Assembly: GCA_913057945.1 (NCBI GenBank)
Contig: CAJXOF010000015.1
Coordinates: forward strand, 39,764-103,763
Length of the DNA stretch: 64,000 nt
Direction of reading: 5' to 3'
From: an uncultured Hyphomonadaceae bacterium
GTDB lineage: Bacteria > Pseudomonadota > Alphaproteobacteria > Caulobacterales > Hyphomonadaceae
Positions 29,301-40,039 of the stretch are shown here, piece after piece (the stretch's first letter is position 1; every line of letters begins with the position of its first letter). The notes beneath the pieces were generated by a model, which was not told where the DNA came from, made no database searches, and worked only from the letters and a program-made list of their open reading frames with translations. The position numbers and the translations under genes were made by a program.

Positions 29301-29815
29301 TGACGTGTGATCTCGACATAGCACCGTCCTGGATAGGCCGCCGCCAACGTCGAGAGCTCTGTGCGGGCATCGGCGACGCGGCCTTTCAGCAAATGACGCG
29401 CGACTTCACCTTCCGCGCCACCTGTCAGCAGGATGAGCCCGTCGGTATTTTCCAGAAGTAAGTCACGGGACAGCTTCGGCACGCCGTCCGCTGCATCCAG
29501 ATACGCCCGCGACGACAACAGCATCAGCCGTTTGTAACCGACATCATTTTGCGCATAGAGCGAGACCCGCGTTGGCTCGCTTTTCGGTATGCCATCGGTC
29601 ACGTCAAAACAGCAGGCCATGATTGGCTGGATACCGGCGTCCGACAGCGTTAGGGAAATTTCGAGCGCGCCGAACAAATTGTTCCGGTCCGTGATCGCCA
29701 CAGCGGGCATGCCCTGTTCAACACACCAAGCCTTCAGGCCTTTCGGCGTGATCATGCTTTCGAGCAGTGAATAGCTCGAGCGGACAGCAAGGTGGATGAA
29801 GGGCGACTCAGTCAC
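26393..29815 (-). CDS. dnaE: DNA polymerase III alpha subunit
   Basis: Catalytic subunit of the replicative polymerase, about 1140 residues. The N-terminal PHP domain starts FIHLAVRSSYSLLES. The polymerase active site is MPDFDIDFCQERR, with the paired catalytic aspartates, and further on YRPGPMENIP and VPVYQEQVM. The helix-hairpin-helix and beta-binding region include KSHAAAYALIGY. A C-terminal OB fold is seen around FLTLSDPSGEVEMMVFPE. GTG 29815 is preceded by AGGAGA at 6 nt, which would lie inside the gene if GTG 29833 were the start, so I chose 29815. Confidence 0.96.
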   Translation of the reverse strand: MTESPFIHLAVRSSYSLLESMITPKGLKAWCVEQGMPAVAITDRNNLFGALEISLTLSDAGIQPIMACCFDVTDGIPKSEPTRVSLYAQNDVGYKRLMLLSSRAYLDAADGVPKLSRDLLLENTDGLILLTGGAEGEVARHLLKGRVADARTELSTLAAAYPGRCYVEITRHGTDDEYACEDGLIDLAYELGLPLVATHDARFMKSSDAKAHDAMMCISNGQYLGQEDRKRVDASQYLKTASEMQELFADLPEAIANTAEIARRCAVKAETHKPILPSFSNEGRSESEELRKQALEGLEYRLGAADKLYAERDTYFERLDYELTIIERMGFPGYFLIVSDFIKWAKDNGIPVGPGRGSGAGSLVAWVLLITDLDPLRFDLLFERFLNPERVSMPDFDIDFCQERRSEVIRYVRDKYGADSVAMIITFGTLQAKAVVRDVGRVMQMPYGQVDRLAKLIPFNPANPPKLQDAIDDEPKFQDEIDADERVGELLEVALSLEGKYRNAGTHAAGVVIGDRPLVELVPLYNDPRADLPATQFNMKYAEMAGLVKFDFLGLKTLTVIDRALKLIRRDGRDVGPEWQSLDDQATYDLMASGETLGVFQLEGAGMRDTLKKVRPHNLEDVIAIISLYRPGPMENIPVYVQGKDDPSSVVYQHPDLKPVLEATYGVPVYQEQVMRMAQEIAGYSLGEADLLRRAMGKKKVEEMIAQRKRFVEGAAEQKGMEEKLANDIFDTMEKFAGYGFNKSHAAAYALIGYHTGYLKRHFPVEFLAASMSLDIGNTDKLAAFFQETKRLKIPVLAPDVNASTADFDVRDGAVVYALGALKGVGLEAMKHVVEIREKDGPFADLYDFAERVDPRHVNKKAFESLSKAGAFDCMDANRSKVLESAPLLANLAVSAAQDRQGGQGGLFAEAEPALRPVLPKVKAWNGQQKLDQEFKSIGFYFSGHPLDDVLEGLDRERVTLAMEVQDRASDGKPLEMIGVVRARSDKPARNGGKFAFLTLSDPSGEVEMMVFPETLSQNYDLLQVGNAVAITVGVKRNAEEIKLNAERVLKLEAARLSKAMGALKIRLAVGAYVGDLAGVVGHLAKLQDLEKGELLIEMPLEDGRIVTLKLPSTYTIGLSAQRALKEAPGVERVEPLKAA

Positions 29816-29892
29816 GGAAAATCTCCTGTTCACAGGATACAGTGCCGTGCTCAGCCCTGCCAGACCAGACTCCGGCCGCCGCGATCCACAAC

Positions 29893-30582
29893 TTAGTCCG
29901 GTAAGTAATCGACCAGCTTGCCGTCAGAGAGCGTCAGAACGCGGTCCATATGCCGGATCAGGGAGAGGTTGTGGGTCGCCACCAATACAGCGGCGCCCTC
30001 ATCCCGCACCATGTTGATCAGGGTCGCGAAGACCCGCTCGGTCGTTCCTGGGTCCAGGTTTCCGGTCGGTTCGTCGGCAATGACCAGGCGGGGATCATTT
30101 GCCAGCGCGCGGGCAATGGCGACGCGCTGCTGCTCACCGCCCGACATTTGCGCCGGTTGGTGATGACCCCGCTCGTCGAGTCCCATTTCTCCAAGCAGAT
30201 GTTCGGCCTTTTCCCGTGCGGCGGACTGTTTCACCCCCGCAATCATCAAGGGCATGGCGATGTTGTCAGCAGCATTGAACTCGGGAAGCAGGTGGTGGAA
30301 CTGGTAGACGAAGCCGATCTTTGCGCGGCGGATCGCCGTACGCCCTTTGTCGTCCAGCGCAAGACAATCGATGCCGTCCAGCATCACCTTGCCGGATTCC
30401 GGTCGCTCCAGCAGGCCAGCCGTGTGCAACAGGGTCGACTTGCCAGAACCGGAGGGGCCGACAAGCCCCACAAGCTCACCCGCATTCAATTGCAGGTTCG
30501 TGCCACTGAGAACGTGAAGCTCGCCTGCGGCGGTCTTGTAGAAACGGTCGATATTGCGAAGTTCGAGAACGGGCTGAGTCAT
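29893..30582 (-). CDS. lolD: Lipoprotein-releasing ABC transporter ATP-binding protein LolD
   Basis: ATPase of the inner-membrane complex that extracts outer-membrane lipoproteins and passes them to LolA. The 229 residues show Walker A VGPSGSGKSTLL, the Q-loop region YQFHHLLPEFNA, signature MSGGEQQRVAIARAL and Walker B VIADEPTGNLD, then the H-loop ATHN. Its ATG shares a base with the lolC stop (TAATG), so translation is coupled to the permease. Confidence 0.96.
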   Translation of the reverse strand: MTQPVLELRNIDRFYKTAAGELHVLSGTNLQLNAGELVGLVGPSGSGKSTLLHTAGLLERPESGKVMLDGIDCLALDDKGRTAIRRAKIGFVYQFHHLLPEFNAADNIAMPLMIAGVKQSAAREKAEHLLGEMGLDERGHHQPAQMSGGEQQRVAIARALANDPRLVIADEPTGNLDPGTTERVFATLINMVRDEGAAVLVATHNLSLIRHMDRVLTLSDGKLVDYLPD

Positions 30583-31877
30583 TATTCGAACCTCAACGCG
30601 CTAACCGGATCCTGGCGGGAGGCCCACCAGGCCGGAATGATGGATACCAGCATCGACATTCCGAGCGCATAGAGGCCGGTCCGTGCAACTTCACCCCAAT
30701 CCAGGATCGCTGGCAGGCCTTCAAGGCCATAAACCTCTGCATCGAAGACTTCACCCGGAACGAACAGATTGATGAAAGCTTCAACAGCGCCGATGTTCGT
30801 CACGACAAGGATACCAATTACCATCCCGAGCAAGGCGCCGAGCGTGCCCAGTATGGTTCCGACAAGCAGGAACACGCGCAACACGCCCCCTCGCCCTAGG
30901 CCAATTGTCCTCAGGATGGCGATGTCCCGCGTCTTGTTCTTTACCAGCATCACGACGCCGACGATGATGTTCAAGGTGGCAATGCCCATGATGACCATCA
31001 CCAGAAGGCGAACCATCGTTCGCTCGACCTGCAGCGCGTTCAGATATCCTGCACGCTGGCTCTTCCAGTCAAAAGTATAGAGTGAATTGCCAGTAGCCTC
31101 GGCAATTGCCGTCATGGCTTCGGTTGTTCTGTTCGGATCATCCAGGCGGATGTCCAGCATCTGGTAGCGGTCTTTCGACTGGAACAGGATCTGCGCCTGG
31201 TCCATCGGCATGAAAATGTAGAGCCGATCAAGTTCGACACTGCCGGTCTTGAATACGTCGCCGACCGTGTAGGCCTTGCTGCGCGGTGTCGATCCGAGCG
31301 GGCCGGCATTTGTCTGCGACGTGATGATCTCGACCTTGTCGCCCGGACGGATGCCAAGCCCTTCACGTCCTGCCGCGAGAAACGCCCCCATCATAACGAC
31401 ATTGCCGCCATTCTTCCCTTCTCCGAACCCTGACTCGATCGCCGCGGCTCCGCCATCCTTCAGGAAGGGCATTGTGGCGAGGTCTTCCTTGCGGATTGCC
31501 CGCACGGCGGCCCCCGTCTTGCGGCCGTTCGCGGTCACGAGGACATATTCCTCAATGTAAGGCGCCACGCTCGACACGCCGTCGATCAGGCTGATCGTTT
31601 CGGCAATCTGCTCTGCCTCTTCCTCTGTGTACGACGCAACGACCCCGTAGACATGAGGCTGGCCACCTAGCAGTGCGTCAAGCAACGTTGCGCGGAAACC
31701 GCTCATAATTGACATGGTGATGATCAGCGCAGCAACCGCAAAGAAGATGCCGACAAAGGAAATGATCGAGATCAGGCTTGCGCCGCCATGTTCGCGCTTG
31801 GCCCGCAGATAGCGCCAGGCCAGTGTGCGCTCCAGCTTCCCAAACGGCGCAGCGGCAGCGGATGGCAGCTCACTCAT
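30582..31877 (-). CDS. lolC: Lipoprotein-releasing ABC transporter permease LolC/LolE
   Basis: Membrane partner of LolD. The 431-residue protein has one N-terminal transmembrane helix (about 37-62), a periplasmic MacB-like domain of about 200 residues, and three C-terminal helices (about 275-420). [25 protein letters not shown] at the N-terminus is typical of the LolCE family. Only one permease gene is present, suggesting a homodimer as in many alphaproteobacteria. Start and proS stop overlap by four bases (ATGA). Confidence 0.95.
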   Translation of the reverse strand: MSELPSAAAAPFGKLERTLAWRYLRAKREHGGASLISIISFVGIFFAVAALIITMSIMSGFRATLLDALLGGQPHVYGVVASYTEEEAEQIAETISLIDGVSSVAPYIEEYVLVTANGRKTGAAVRAIRKEDLATMPFLKDGGAAAIESGFGEGKNGGNVVMMGAFLAAGREGLGIRPGDKVEIITSQTNAGPLGSTPRSKAYTVGDVFKTGSVELDRLYIFMPMDQAQILFQSKDRYQMLDIRLDDPNRTTEAMTAIAEATGNSLYTFDWKSQRAGYLNALQVERTMVRLLVMVIMGIATLNIIVGVVMLVKNKTRDIAILRTIGLGRGGVLRVFLLVGTILGTLGALLGMVIGILVVTNIGAVEAFINLFVPGEVFDAEVYGLEGLPAILDWGEVARTGLYALGMSMLVSIIPAWWASRQDPVSALRFE

Positions 31878-33193
31878 TCAGGATGCACCTTGCCTAGAGC
31901 ATCGGCGAGCGGCATTTCGGACTTCTCGCCCGTCTTGCGGTTCTTCACTTCGACCACCCCATTCTTCAAACCACGCGGACCGATAACGATCTGCCACGGC
32001 AAGCCAATCAAATCCATACGCGCGAACTTGCCCCCAGCACGGTCTTCCGTGTCATCATAGAGCACATCGATTCCAGCAAGCTCAAGCGCCTGATATGCCT
32101 GTTCACTAGCCTCATCACACGCTTCATCGCCGACTCGCATATTAATGATGCCAACCTGGAACGGCGAAACGCTTTCCGGCCAGACAATGCCATTCTCGTC
32201 ATGGCAGGCTTCAATGATGCCCCCGACAAGGCGCGAAACGCCAATCCCGTAGCTACCCATCTCAACCGGTACCATTTGCCCATCAGGCCCTTGCACGACT
32301 GCGTTCATGGGTTCGGAGTATTTGGTGCCGAAATAAAAGATATGGCCGACTTCAATGCCGCGCGCGGAGACCTTCCGGTCTTCAGGCAGTTCAGCGAATG
32401 CTGCCTCATCGTGCATCTCTTCAGTCGCGGCATAATATTGTGTCCGCTTTTCGACTTCCGCCGTCAGGTCAGACGAGAAATCCAGGTCCAGACCTGGCGC
32501 CGGCATATCGAGTAGGGTCTTGTCGCAGAAGACCGCACTCTCGCCGGTATCAGCAAGGATGATGAATTCGTGGCTCAGTTCGCCGCCAATCGGGCCTGTG
32601 TCTGCGCGCATGGGCACGCCGGTCAGGCCGAGGCGCGAGAACGTGTTGAGATAAGCACAGAACATGCGGTTATAGGAGTGGCGCGCATCTTCCGGCGTCA
32701 GGTCGAAGGAATAGGCATCCTTCATCATGAACTCGCGGCCCCGCATCACGCCGAAACGTGGCCGGATTTCATCGCGGAACTTCCATTGCTGGTGATAAAG
32801 GTTCAGCGGCAGCTGTTTGTAACTCTTCACATAAGAGCGGAAAACATCGGTGACGAGTTCTTCATTCGTCGGGCCGTACAGCATGTCGCGGTCATGCCGG
32901 TCAGTGATGCGCAGCATCTCCTTGCCATAGGCTTCATACCGACCGGACTCGCGCCAGAGATCGGCTTGCTGCAGCGTTGGCATCAGCATTTCCACAGCGC
33001 CAGCGCGGTTCATCTCTTCGCGCACGATCTGTTCGATCTTCTTGAGAACACGAAGGCCAAGCGGCAGCCATGTGTAGATGCCTGCACCGTTCTGGCGAAC
33101 CATGCCGGTGCGCAGCATCAACTGGTGCGAGGCGATGGCCGCATCTGACGGGGCTTCTTTGGATACGGGCAGGAAATACTTCGACAGACGCAT
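31874..33193 (-). CDS. proS: Prolyl-tRNA synthetase (short, no inserted editing domain)
   Basis: Charges tRNA-Pro. From ATG 33193 the protein has 439 residues, about 130 fewer than E. coli ProS, and no room for the INS editing domain, the known alphaproteobacterial form. Class II motifs are present: [21 protein letters not shown] (motif 1), [22 protein letters not shown] (motif 2 region) and [14 protein letters not shown] (motif 3). CGGAGAT precedes the ATG. The frame continues seven codons upstream without support. Confidence 0.96.
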   Translation of the reverse strand: MRLSKYFLPVSKEAPSDAAIASHQLMLRTGMVRQNGAGIYTWLPLGLRVLKKIEQIVREEMNRAGAVEMLMPTLQQADLWRESGRYEAYGKEMLRITDRHDRDMLYGPTNEELVTDVFRSYVKSYKQLPLNLYHQQWKFRDEIRPRFGVMRGREFMMKDAYSFDLTPEDARHSYNRMFCAYLNTFSRLGLTGVPMRADTGPIGGELSHEFIILADTGESAVFCDKTLLDMPAPGLDLDFSSDLTAEVEKRTQYYAATEEMHDEAAFAELPEDRKVSARGIEVGHIFYFGTKYSEPMNAVVQGPDGQMVPVEMGSYGIGVSRLVGGIIEACHDENGIVWPESVSPFQVGIINMRVGDEACDEASEQAYQALELAGIDVLYDDTEDRAGGKFARMDLIGLPWQIVIGPRGLKNGVVEVKNRKTGEKSEMPLADALGKVHPE

Positions 33194-33244
33194 GGAATCT
33201 CCGTGATCGCGCACTAAACGAAGGCCACCTAGCCGCAGCGCCCC

Positions 33245-33478
33245 CTATTGCGCAAGCAAACGTGGCACGATGATGGCTGTAAGGGCGGTCAGGACAACCG
33301 CGCCGCCAGTCGCCCAGAGCGCTTTCTTGGCCAGCATAGGGTTTTTCGGCGCCGCTTCTTCCGTCCCCTCAATCGTGGAGCCGTCTTCCCACTGCCCCTT
33401 CACGCCGATCGGGAGAACGACGAAAAAGGACAGCCACCAGGCAATCGTGAAGACAACACCGGCGCCGAAAATGGTCAT
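33245..33478 (-). CDS. DUF1467 family small membrane protein
   Basis: A 77-residue protein with two predicted membrane helices, residues about 5-24 (VVFTIAWWLSFFVVLPIGV) and 54-73, joined by a polar loop containing KGQWEDGSTIEGTEEAAPKNP. Function is unknown; the family is found in alphaproteobacteria, typically between mce and proS as here. Its ATG shares a base with the mce stop (TGATG), so it is probably translated from the mce ribosomes. Confidence 0.85.
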   Translation of the reverse strand: MTIFGAGVVFTIAWWLSFFVVLPIGVKGQWEDGSTIEGTEEAAPKNPMLAKKALWATGGAVVLTALTAIIVPRLLAQ

Positions 33479-33906
33479 CAGTGGGCTTCCTTGGGGGTTT
33501 CCATCAGCTCAATCAGGACGCCGTTCGAATTCTTCGGATGGACGAAGACGATGGGAGTCCCATGTGCGCCGATCCGGGGCTTTCCGAGGACCGTGGCACC
33601 GCGCTTGCCCATCTCTTCGACCGCTTCGTTGATGTCATCCACTTCAAAGCAGACATGATGCTGACCGCCTTTTGGATTCTTCGTGATGAAGTTGGCGATG
33701 GGCGATTCGTCATTCAGCGGCTCGATCAGCTCAATCTGGCTGTTCGGCAAATTGACGAAACAGACCTTTACGCCCTGCTCCGGCATGTCGAATGGCGTGG
33801 TGATGTCTGTAGCGCCATATAGCGACCGGTAGGTCTCGCAGGCGGCATCAAGATCCGGCACGGCGATGCCGACATGGTTCAGGGGGCCGATTTTAAACTC
33901 TGACAC
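33478..33906 (-). CDS. mce: Methylmalonyl-CoA epimerase
   Basis: Interconverts the 2R and 2S epimers of methylmalonyl-CoA for propionyl-CoA use; a vicinal-oxygen-chelate metalloenzyme. The 142 residues show both half-domains: LNHVGIAVPDLDAA with the first histidine ligand, QIELIEPL, GGQHHVCFEVDD with the second histidine, and NGVLIELMETP with the glutamate ligand. GTG 33906 is preceded by GAGGAG at 9 nt. A TTG at 33915 lies directly against that Shine-Dalgarno and is unlikely. No mutase gene is in the window. Confidence 0.93.
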   Translation of the reverse strand: MSEFKIGPLNHVGIAVPDLDAACETYRSLYGATDITTPFDMPEQGVKVCFVNLPNSQIELIEPLNDESPIANFITKNPKGGQHHVCFEVDDINEAVEEMGKRGATVLGKPRIGAHGTPIVFVHPKNSNGVLIELMETPKEAH

Positions 33907-33911
33907 GGGTT

Positions 33912-35597
33912 TCAACTCCTCAGGACGATCACTTCTATAACGGGGCGGTGACCAAATGTTTCAAGGCAAGCCTTCCGCAGGGCGCGGCCGACGGTTCGCT
34001 CAACGGCATCATCGTCCATCCGGTCGCGTTTCTTCATGCGACCAATTGCATCCTCTGCGGCAATTTCGAGCGGTTCGACGCTCTCATCGGCGAGACGGCC
34101 ATCCGCTTCAGACAGGCCTTTCGCTATGACCACCGGACCGTCGAGAATATCGCCATCCTCATCCAGCGTCATCGAGGCGAACAGGATGCCCGACCAGGAG
34201 AGCTTCCGGCGTTCTTCTATGCCTTGGGCACCTTCCGGCACGAGGCGGTCGCCATCCAGGAACAGACGCCCTGCCGGCACAAGATCGGTGATCTCCGCCT
34301 TCCCCGGTGCCAAGCGAACAAGACTGCCATTCTGAGGCGTGACGGCGTGCGGCACCTGAAGCGATTTTGCGAACGTCGCATGCTCCATGATGTGACGCCG
34401 CTCGCCATGAACTGGCACCGACACTTTAGGACGCACCCAGCCATACATGCGGCGCAATTCATCGCGGCATGGGTGGCCCGACACGTGGATGGGATACGGC
34501 ACCATTCGTGGCGTGATGACCCGAACGCCCTGTTCAGCGAGCGCGTTCTGGAGCGCAAAGATGCCCTTCTCATTGCCCGGGATTTGCCGGGATGAAAAGA
34601 TCACGGTGTCGCCTTTATGGAGCGATACATTGCGGTGGTCACGCCGGGAAATACGGGTCAGCGCGGCGCGGGATTCGCCCTGGCTGCCTGTGCAGAGGTA
34701 GAGAATGTGCTCGGCCGGAATCTGACTCGCCTCGGACTCGTCCACAAACTCCATATGGGGCGGCAGGATACCGACCGATTTGGCCGCATCGGTGATGCGA
34801 TGCATGCTGCGCCCGACCAGGCACACGGCCCGCCCCGCCAACTCCGCGGCCTCAACAATTGATTTCACCCGCGCGACATTAGACGCAAAGGTTGTCACAG
34901 CTACGGCCTGTTTCTGCTCAGCGATCAGGTCGATCAATCCCTGCTTCACCGATTCCTCTGAGCCAGACTCGCCCTCCTCGAATACGTTCGTAGAGTCGCA
35001 GACCATGGCGAGAACGCCTTCATCGCCAAGGGCGGTCAGGCCTTTGACATCCGTCGCAGACCCGATCTGGGGATCCGGATCGATCTTCCAGTCGCCGGTG
35101 TGCAGGATCGTGCCCAGCGGCGTCTTGATCGCCAAGGCGTTCGGCTCGGGAATTGAGTGAGTCAGCGTGACATAGGTAACTTCGAACGGCCCGGCCTGAA
35201 CTGTTCCGCCTAGCGCAACCGGCTTGAGCCAAGACGGGTCCACGCCGCGCTCAACCATTTTCGAGCGCACGAGCTCTGCTGTGAACGGCGTCGCGTAAAT
35301 AGGCGCCTTGGTCTTCAGGCGTGGATACAACAGGCCGACCGCGCCGATATGGTCCTCATGCGCATGCGTCAGGAATACCGCGTCGATCTTCTCGCCGATC
35401 AGATATTCCGGATCCGCGCAGATCAGGTCAATCCCCGGTGTCTCAAGCGATCCGAACGTCACACCGAGGTCTGCAATGATCCAACGGCGGTCATGCGCCG
35501 GCCCATAGCCATAGGCATTGAGGTTCATGCCGATCTCGTCGCATCCCCCCAGAGGGAGGAATACCAGTTCGTCCTCAACACCAATCGTATCTGCCAT
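33912..35597 (-). CDS. rnj: Ribonuclease J
   Basis: Metallo-beta-lactamase/beta-CASP nuclease for RNA processing and decay, used in alphaproteobacteria alongside RNase E. About 561 residues: the zinc motif LTHAHEDHIGAVG near residue 75, the later HTGDWKID ligand, VCDSTNVFEEGESGSE, the beta-CASP domain and HVSGHPCRDELRRM. A C-terminal domain begins near 455. I prefer ATG 35597; TTG 35606 overlaps the coaX stop. Neither has a strong Shine-Dalgarno. Confidence 0.94.
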   Translation of the reverse strand: MADTIGVEDELVFLPLGGCDEIGMNLNAYGYGPAHDRRWIIADLGVTFGSLETPGIDLICADPEYLIGEKIDAVFLTHAHEDHIGAVGLLYPRLKTKAPIYATPFTAELVRSKMVERGVDPSWLKPVALGGTVQAGPFEVTYVTLTHSIPEPNALAIKTPLGTILHTGDWKIDPDPQIGSATDVKGLTALGDEGVLAMVCDSTNVFEEGESGSEESVKQGLIDLIAEQKQAVAVTTFASNVARVKSIVEAAELAGRAVCLVGRSMHRITDAAKSVGILPPHMEFVDESEASQIPAEHILYLCTGSQGESRAALTRISRRDHRNVSLHKGDTVIFSSRQIPGNEKGIFALQNALAEQGVRVITPRMVPYPIHVSGHPCRDELRRMYGWVRPKVSVPVHGERRHIMEHATFAKSLQVPHAVTPQNGSLVRLAPGKAEITDLVPAGRLFLDGDRLVPEGAQGIEERRKLSWSGILFASMTLDEDGDILDGPVVIAKGLSEADGRLADESVEPLEIAAEDAIGRMKKRDRMDDDAVERTVGRALRKACLETFGHRPVIEVIVLRS

Positions 35598-35602
35598 GCT
35601 TA

Positions 35603-36370
35603 TCAACTATTCCGTCTGTAAATCTCGAGCAGGCCCCGGATGGTAATGTCCTGATCATAATAATCTATTGTTTCGCTGGCCCCTTCAAAGAGGGAGGCCA
35701 CACCCCCGGTCGCGACGACCTTCATCGGCTTGCCGTATTCCTTCTTGATCCGGGTGACGAGACCGTCGATCAGATCGATATAGCCCCAGAATACGCCGGA
35801 CTGCATCGCGCTGATCGTGTCCTGACCTATCACGCGCGGAGGCTTCTGGATCGCGATGCGCGGCAATTGCGCTGCGGCATCGTGCAGTGCACGCACTGAG
35901 AGGTTGATGCCTGGCGAGATGATACCACCTTCAAATCCGCCATCCTCGGCCACCACATCGAACGTCGTAGCTGTGCCGCTGTCGATTACGATCAGATTAC
36001 CGGGATAGGTCACATGAGCGCCGAGCGCACTGACGATCCGGTCGGCGCCAACCTGTTCCGGCCGGTGTATGCGGACTTCAACGCCCGTTTTCAGGTCTGG
36101 ATCGCCAATGAACATAGGCTCGAGGTTCAAGTAACGGCGCGCAAGGTTCCGGAAATTGAACTGGGCCTGGGGCACAACCGTAGAGATCACACATCCCTTG
36201 ATCCGTTTCAGATCCATTCCGTACATGTCGGCCAGCCGCCACAACCATGCCGCATGATCGTCGGCGGTCTTGGTGGCGTCCGTCGCGCTGCGCCACTGGT
36301 TTACCCAGTTCTCGCCGTCATGAATGCCGAACACCGTGTTCGTGTTGCCTACATCAATTGCCAGCAGCAT
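35603..36370 (-). CDS. coaX: Type III pantothenate kinase
   Basis: First step of coenzyme A synthesis. The 255-residue ASKHA-fold enzyme has [16 protein letters not shown] (phosphate 1 motif with the catalytic Asp6), [25 protein letters not shown] and [11 protein letters not shown]. Type III kinases are not inhibited by CoA. The gene sits between birA and rnj in a tight co-directional row, a common alphaproteobacterial order. Confidence 0.96.
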   Translation of the reverse strand: MLLAIDVGNTNTVFGIHDGENWVNQWRSATDATKTADDHAAWLWRLADMYGMDLKRIKGCVISTVVPQAQFNFRNLARRYLNLEPMFIGDPDLKTGVEVRIHRPEQVGADRIVSALGAHVTYPGNLIVIDSGTATTFDVVAEDGGFEGGIISPGINLSVRALHDAAAQLPRIAIQKPPRVIGQDTISAMQSGVFWGYIDLIDGLVTRIKKEYGKPMKVVATGGVASLFEGASETIDYYDQDITIRGLLEIYRRNS

Positions 36371-36373
36371 GTC

Positions 36374-37144
36374 TTAGCTACTCCCTATCAGGCTGACGTC
36401 GCCAGCCCGTACTATCTCTCTGCGTCCGTCGGGCAATCTGAGCACCAGAGACCCGTCATCCGCCATATCTTCCAACACGCCTATCAGGGGATCGCCATTT
36501 CGCGAAACCGAGATGGTCTGCCCGAGGCCCTCAGCGACCTTCAGCCAATCTTGTCGTAATGTTTCAAATCCTTGCCGCGCCTGCTCAAGACGACGCTCGA
36601 ACGCGTCACGAAGCGCCGTCAGGACATCTGCCGGGGTCAGCACGGTATCGCCTCTCAAGGCGTGCAGGCATGTTGCCGCCTGGCCCGCGCCTTCCGGTGC
36701 AGAGGCCACATTGATCCCAATGCCCGCAGCGACCCAAAACTCTGCGCCCTGCCCGCCGGTTTCGATCAGAATTCCGGAAATCTTCGCGCCGCTCACACGC
36801 GCATCGTTTGGCCATTTCAATCGGACCGGTGCGTCTGGCGCGAGCTGCGCGGCAACGTCTGCCACAGCCAGAGCCCCGGCGAACGGGATACGCGCTGCGA
36901 TCGCAATGCCGCCCGGCTCGTGAAACAGGGCCGTTGAGAACAAATTGCCTGTCGACGATATCCACGGCCGCTGCAGACGCCCTCGCCCAGCTGTCTGGGC
37001 TTCAGCGACAAGCCAGCAATCTTCGAATTGGCCAGCCTTCGCCCGCCGTCTGGCTTCGGTGTTCGTGCTGTCTACGACGCCAAGATGGTAGACCGGCCAA
37101 GTTGGACTCAACCTGTGAGCCCCATTGCGGCTGTACTCGCCCAT
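36374..37144 (-). CDS. birA: Biotin-[acetyl-CoA-carboxylase] ligase
   Basis: Attaches biotin to the acetyl-CoA carboxylase carrier protein. Catalytic motifs are [29 protein letters not shown] (the GRGRxxR-type loop), [20 protein letters not shown] and a C-terminal SH3-like domain ([20 protein letters not shown]). There is no N-terminal helix-turn-helix, so it cannot act as a DNA-binding repressor like E. coli BirA. ATG 37144 overlaps nuoN by 37 nt and lacks a Shine-Dalgarno. A TTG at 37111, overlapping the nuoN stop by four bases, is a credible alternative start. Confidence 0.92.
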   Translation of the reverse strand: MGEYSRNGAHRLSPTWPVYHLGVVDSTNTEARRRAKAGQFEDCWLVAEAQTAGRGRLQRPWISSTGNLFSTALFHEPGGIAIAARIPFAGALAVADVAAQLAPDAPVRLKWPNDARVSGAKISGILIETGGQGAEFWVAAGIGINVASAPEGAGQAATCLHALRGDTVLTPADVLTALRDAFERRLEQARQGFETLRQDWLKVAEGLGQTISVSRNGDPLIGVLEDMADDGSLVLRLPDGRREIVRAGDVSLIGSS

Positions 37145-38535
37145 CCGGATAGCGCATTGATGAAGAACAGGAACAGGATACCCGCAATGAGCGCGGCCAG
37201 AAGGACGGTCAGGGTAACCGACCCATCGATCGCCTCGAATTTCTCGGTGGGCTCATCAAACCACATGATCTTGATGAGGCGAAGATAGTAGCCAAGCGAC
37301 ACGACCGAAGCGAGCACGAGGATGATGACAACCGGCATCAGTCCGGCTTCCACACCCGCAGACAGCACTTCCCATTTTCCGAAGAAGCCTCCGAAGGGTG
37401 GCAGGCCAGCCATCGAGAAGATCAGGATGGACAAGGCAATCGCGAGGACGGGACGCTTGCGCATCAGGCCGCCGAGCTCGTTGATCCCTTCAACCATACC
37501 GCCTTTACGGCGCATGGCCAGAACACCCATGAACAGGCCGAGGGACGCGATCACGTACAGGGTCATGAAGACCAGGAGCGGGCCTGCCCCGAATTCCTTG
37601 CCCGCCGCAACCGCGACCAGCGCATAACCCATGTTCGCGATTGATGAATAGCCCAAGAGGCGCTTGATATTGGTCTGTGTCAGCGCGCCCAGCGAGCCGA
37701 TGATCATCGACAGGCCGGCAATGATGCAGAGGATCAGCTGCCATTGGTCGATCACGTCACTGAACATGGTGAACATGACATTCGCAAAGACCACCATGCT
37801 TGCCATTTTTGGCGCGGACGCGAAGAAGGCCACGACGGGCGTGGGTGCGCCTTCATAGACGTCCGGCGTCCAGATATGCATTGGAGCAGCCGACACTTTG
37901 AAGGCCAGGCCAACGATCATGAGCACCATGCCGAACATCATGCCGATGGACGGCTCTGCGGCGGCTATGAGTACGTATTCGGTCGATCCGCTGAAGCCAT
38001 AGACCAGCGATGCCCCATAGAGCAGCATGCCGGACGCCAGCGCGCCCAGAACGAAGTATTTCAGGCCCGCTTCAGAGGCTTTGGCCGAATCCCGATGGAA
38101 GGCTGCAAGCACGTAAGATGACAGGCTGAGCGTCTCGACGCCCATATAGAGAGTCATCAGGTCAGCCGCCGACAGGATCATACCCATGCCGAAGGAGGCG
38201 AGCAGGATCAGCAGCGCGTATTCGTACCGGATTGTACCATGGCGTTTCAGGAAGCCTTCGGACGCCAACAGGGCAAAGCCTGCCAGCACATAGCTGACGA
38301 ATTTCGCGAAGTTCACGAACATGTTAGTGCGGACGAGGCCGTTGAAGGCCTCACCGCCCTCATAATTCATGAGCGAGAACGCGGCGGCCGCGAACAACGC
38401 CAAGGCGCCGAACTTGATGGACGCGTTGTTGAAACGGTCCTTCAGCGTGGCGCCTACAAGGACGCCAATCAGGGCCATCGCAACGAGCCAGAGCTCAGGG
38501 CCTACGGCCAGTATCATGGCAGTGAAATCAATCAT
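37108..38535 (-). CDS. nuoN: NADH-quinone oxidoreductase subunit N
   Basis: One of the three antiporter-like proton-pumping subunits of complex I. The 475 residues form about 14 membrane helices. [26 protein letters not shown] carries the conserved glutamate, and [23 protein letters not shown] and [20 protein letters not shown] hold the conserved lysines. It is the last nuo gene, 4 nt after nuoM, and its 3' end overlaps birA. Confidence 0.97.
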   Translation of the reverse strand: MIDFTAMILAVGPELWLVAMALIGVLVGATLKDRFNNASIKFGALALFAAAAFSLMNYEGGEAFNGLVRTNMFVNFAKFVSYVLAGFALLASEGFLKRHGTIRYEYALLILLASFGMGMILSAADLMTLYMGVETLSLSSYVLAAFHRDSAKASEAGLKYFVLGALASGMLLYGASLVYGFSGSTEYVLIAAAEPSIGMMFGMVLMIVGLAFKVSAAPMHIWTPDVYEGAPTPVVAFFASAPKMASMVVFANVMFTMFSDVIDQWQLILCIIAGLSMIIGSLGALTQTNIKRLLGYSSIANMGYALVAVAAGKEFGAGPLLVFMTLYVIASLGLFMGVLAMRRKGGMVEGINELGGLMRKRPVLAIALSILIFSMAGLPPFGGFFGKWEVLSAGVEAGLMPVVIILVLASVVSLGYYLRLIKIMWFDEPTEKFEAIDGSVTLTVLLAALIAGILFLFFINALSGWASTAAMGLTG

Positions 38536-38539
38536 GAGA

Positions 38540-40039
38540 TCAGCCTCCCGCCATCAGGTTCAGAATGCGCAAGGCAGAACCCTCGGTAATGTTGAAAATC
38601 AAATTGGGCGCCACACCGAACAGGATTGTGAGGAATGCGAGGGGTGCGATGCAGATCCACTCAATCATATTCATGTCCTTGATCGAGTTCAGCTCCGGAT
38701 TGGTGATCTGACCGAATACGGTCCGTCGATACAGGGTCAGCATATAGACCGCTGAGAAAATCACGCCGAGCGCAGCGCCGGCTGCCGCCCAGGTCGAAGC
38801 CTGAAAGCCGCCAACCATGGTCAGGATCTCACCAATGAAGCCGGAGGTGCCCGGCAGGCCGACATTGGCCATGGTGAACAGCATGAAGAAGGTCGCATAC
38901 ACCGGCATGCGGTGCACGAGCCCACCATAGGCCGCGATCTCCCGCGTGTGCATCCGGTCATAGACGACGCCAACGATCAGGAACAGCGCGCCGGAAATCA
39001 GGCCGTGGCTGAGCATCTGGAAGATGGCCCCCTGCACGCCTGCCTCGTTGAAGGCAAAGACGCCAAGGGTGACAAACCCCATGTGCGCAACCGATGAATA
39101 GGCAATCAGCTTCTTCATGTCGGTCTGGCGCCAGGCGACGAGCGACGTGTAGACGATGGCAATCACGGCCAGCGCAAACATGAAGGGCTGGAACAGCTGG
39201 CTCGCATCCGGGAACATCGGCAGCGAGAACCGCAGGAAGCCATAGCCGCCCATCTTCAGCAGAATCCCTGCCAGCAGGACGGACCCCGCCGTCGGGGCCT
39301 GGACGTGCGCATCGGGCAGCCATGTATGGACCGGCCACATGGGCAGCTTCACGGCGAAAGACGCCATGAAGGCCAGCCAGAGCCACGTCTGGACATTCGG
39401 ATCGAAGGAATACTTCTCCAGTATCTCGAAGTCGGACCCACCTGCGGTCTGGTACATGTAGACTACGGCCACCAGCATCAGCAGCGAGCCGATCAGCGTA
39501 TAGAGGAAGAATTTGAACGCGGCGTAGATCTTGTCCTTGCCGCCCCAGATACCAATGATCAGGAACATCGGGATCAGGCCAGCTTCGAAGAAGATATAGA
39601 ACAGGACAAGATCCAGCGCGGTGAAGACTCCGATGATGAAGGTCTCAAGCACGAGGAACGCGACCACGTACTCCGTCACGCGCTTGTGGATCGAATTCCA
39701 ACTGGCCAGCAGACAGATCGGGATCAGGAAGGTCGTCAGCAGGATCAGCGAAATAGACAGGCCATCAATGCCCATCTTGTAGCTGATGTTGCGGTACCAG
39801 CTGTATTGCTCGACGAGCTGATACCCTGGCTGAGACGCATCAAAGGAGGCGAAGGCAGCCAGTGACGCAATGAAGGTCGCGCCGGAAATGATCAGGCCGG
39901 CCAGAAGCGCCGTACGGCCTTCCGTGTCGCTGGACGATGCCTCACGGCTACCTGCGGTCGCCGCTCGCACGATCATGATGATGAGCGCTCCTGCCAATGG
40001 CAGGAAAGTCATCGCTGAAAGAATGGGAAAACCGCCCAT
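38540..40039 (-). CDS. nuoM: NADH-quinone oxidoreductase subunit M
   Basis: Antiporter-like subunit of complex I. From ATG 40039, which shares a base with the nuoL stop (TGATG), it has 499 residues. Conserved segments are [18 protein letters not shown] with the key glutamate, [24 protein letters not shown] and the [14 protein letters not shown] helix with lysine. Nine upstream in-frame codons inside nuoL are not part of the gene. Confidence 0.97.
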   Translation of the reverse strand: MGGFPILSAMTFLPLAGALIIMIVRAATAGSREASSSDTEGRTALLAGLIISGATFIASLAAFASFDASQPGYQLVEQYSWYRNISYKMGIDGLSISLILLTTFLIPICLLASWNSIHKRVTEYVVAFLVLETFIIGVFTALDLVLFYIFFEAGLIPMFLIIGIWGGKDKIYAAFKFFLYTLIGSLLMLVAVVYMYQTAGGSDFEILEKYSFDPNVQTWLWLAFMASFAVKLPMWPVHTWLPDAHVQAPTAGSVLLAGILLKMGGYGFLRFSLPMFPDASQLFQPFMFALAVIAIVYTSLVAWRQTDMKKLIAYSSVAHMGFVTLGVFAFNEAGVQGAIFQMLSHGLISGALFLIVGVVYDRMHTREIAAYGGLVHRMPVYATFFMLFTMANVGLPGTSGFIGEILTMVGGFQASTWAAAGAALGVIFSAVYMLTLYRRTVFGQITNPELNSIKDMNMIEWICIAPLAFLTILFGVAPNLIFNITEGSALRILNLMAGG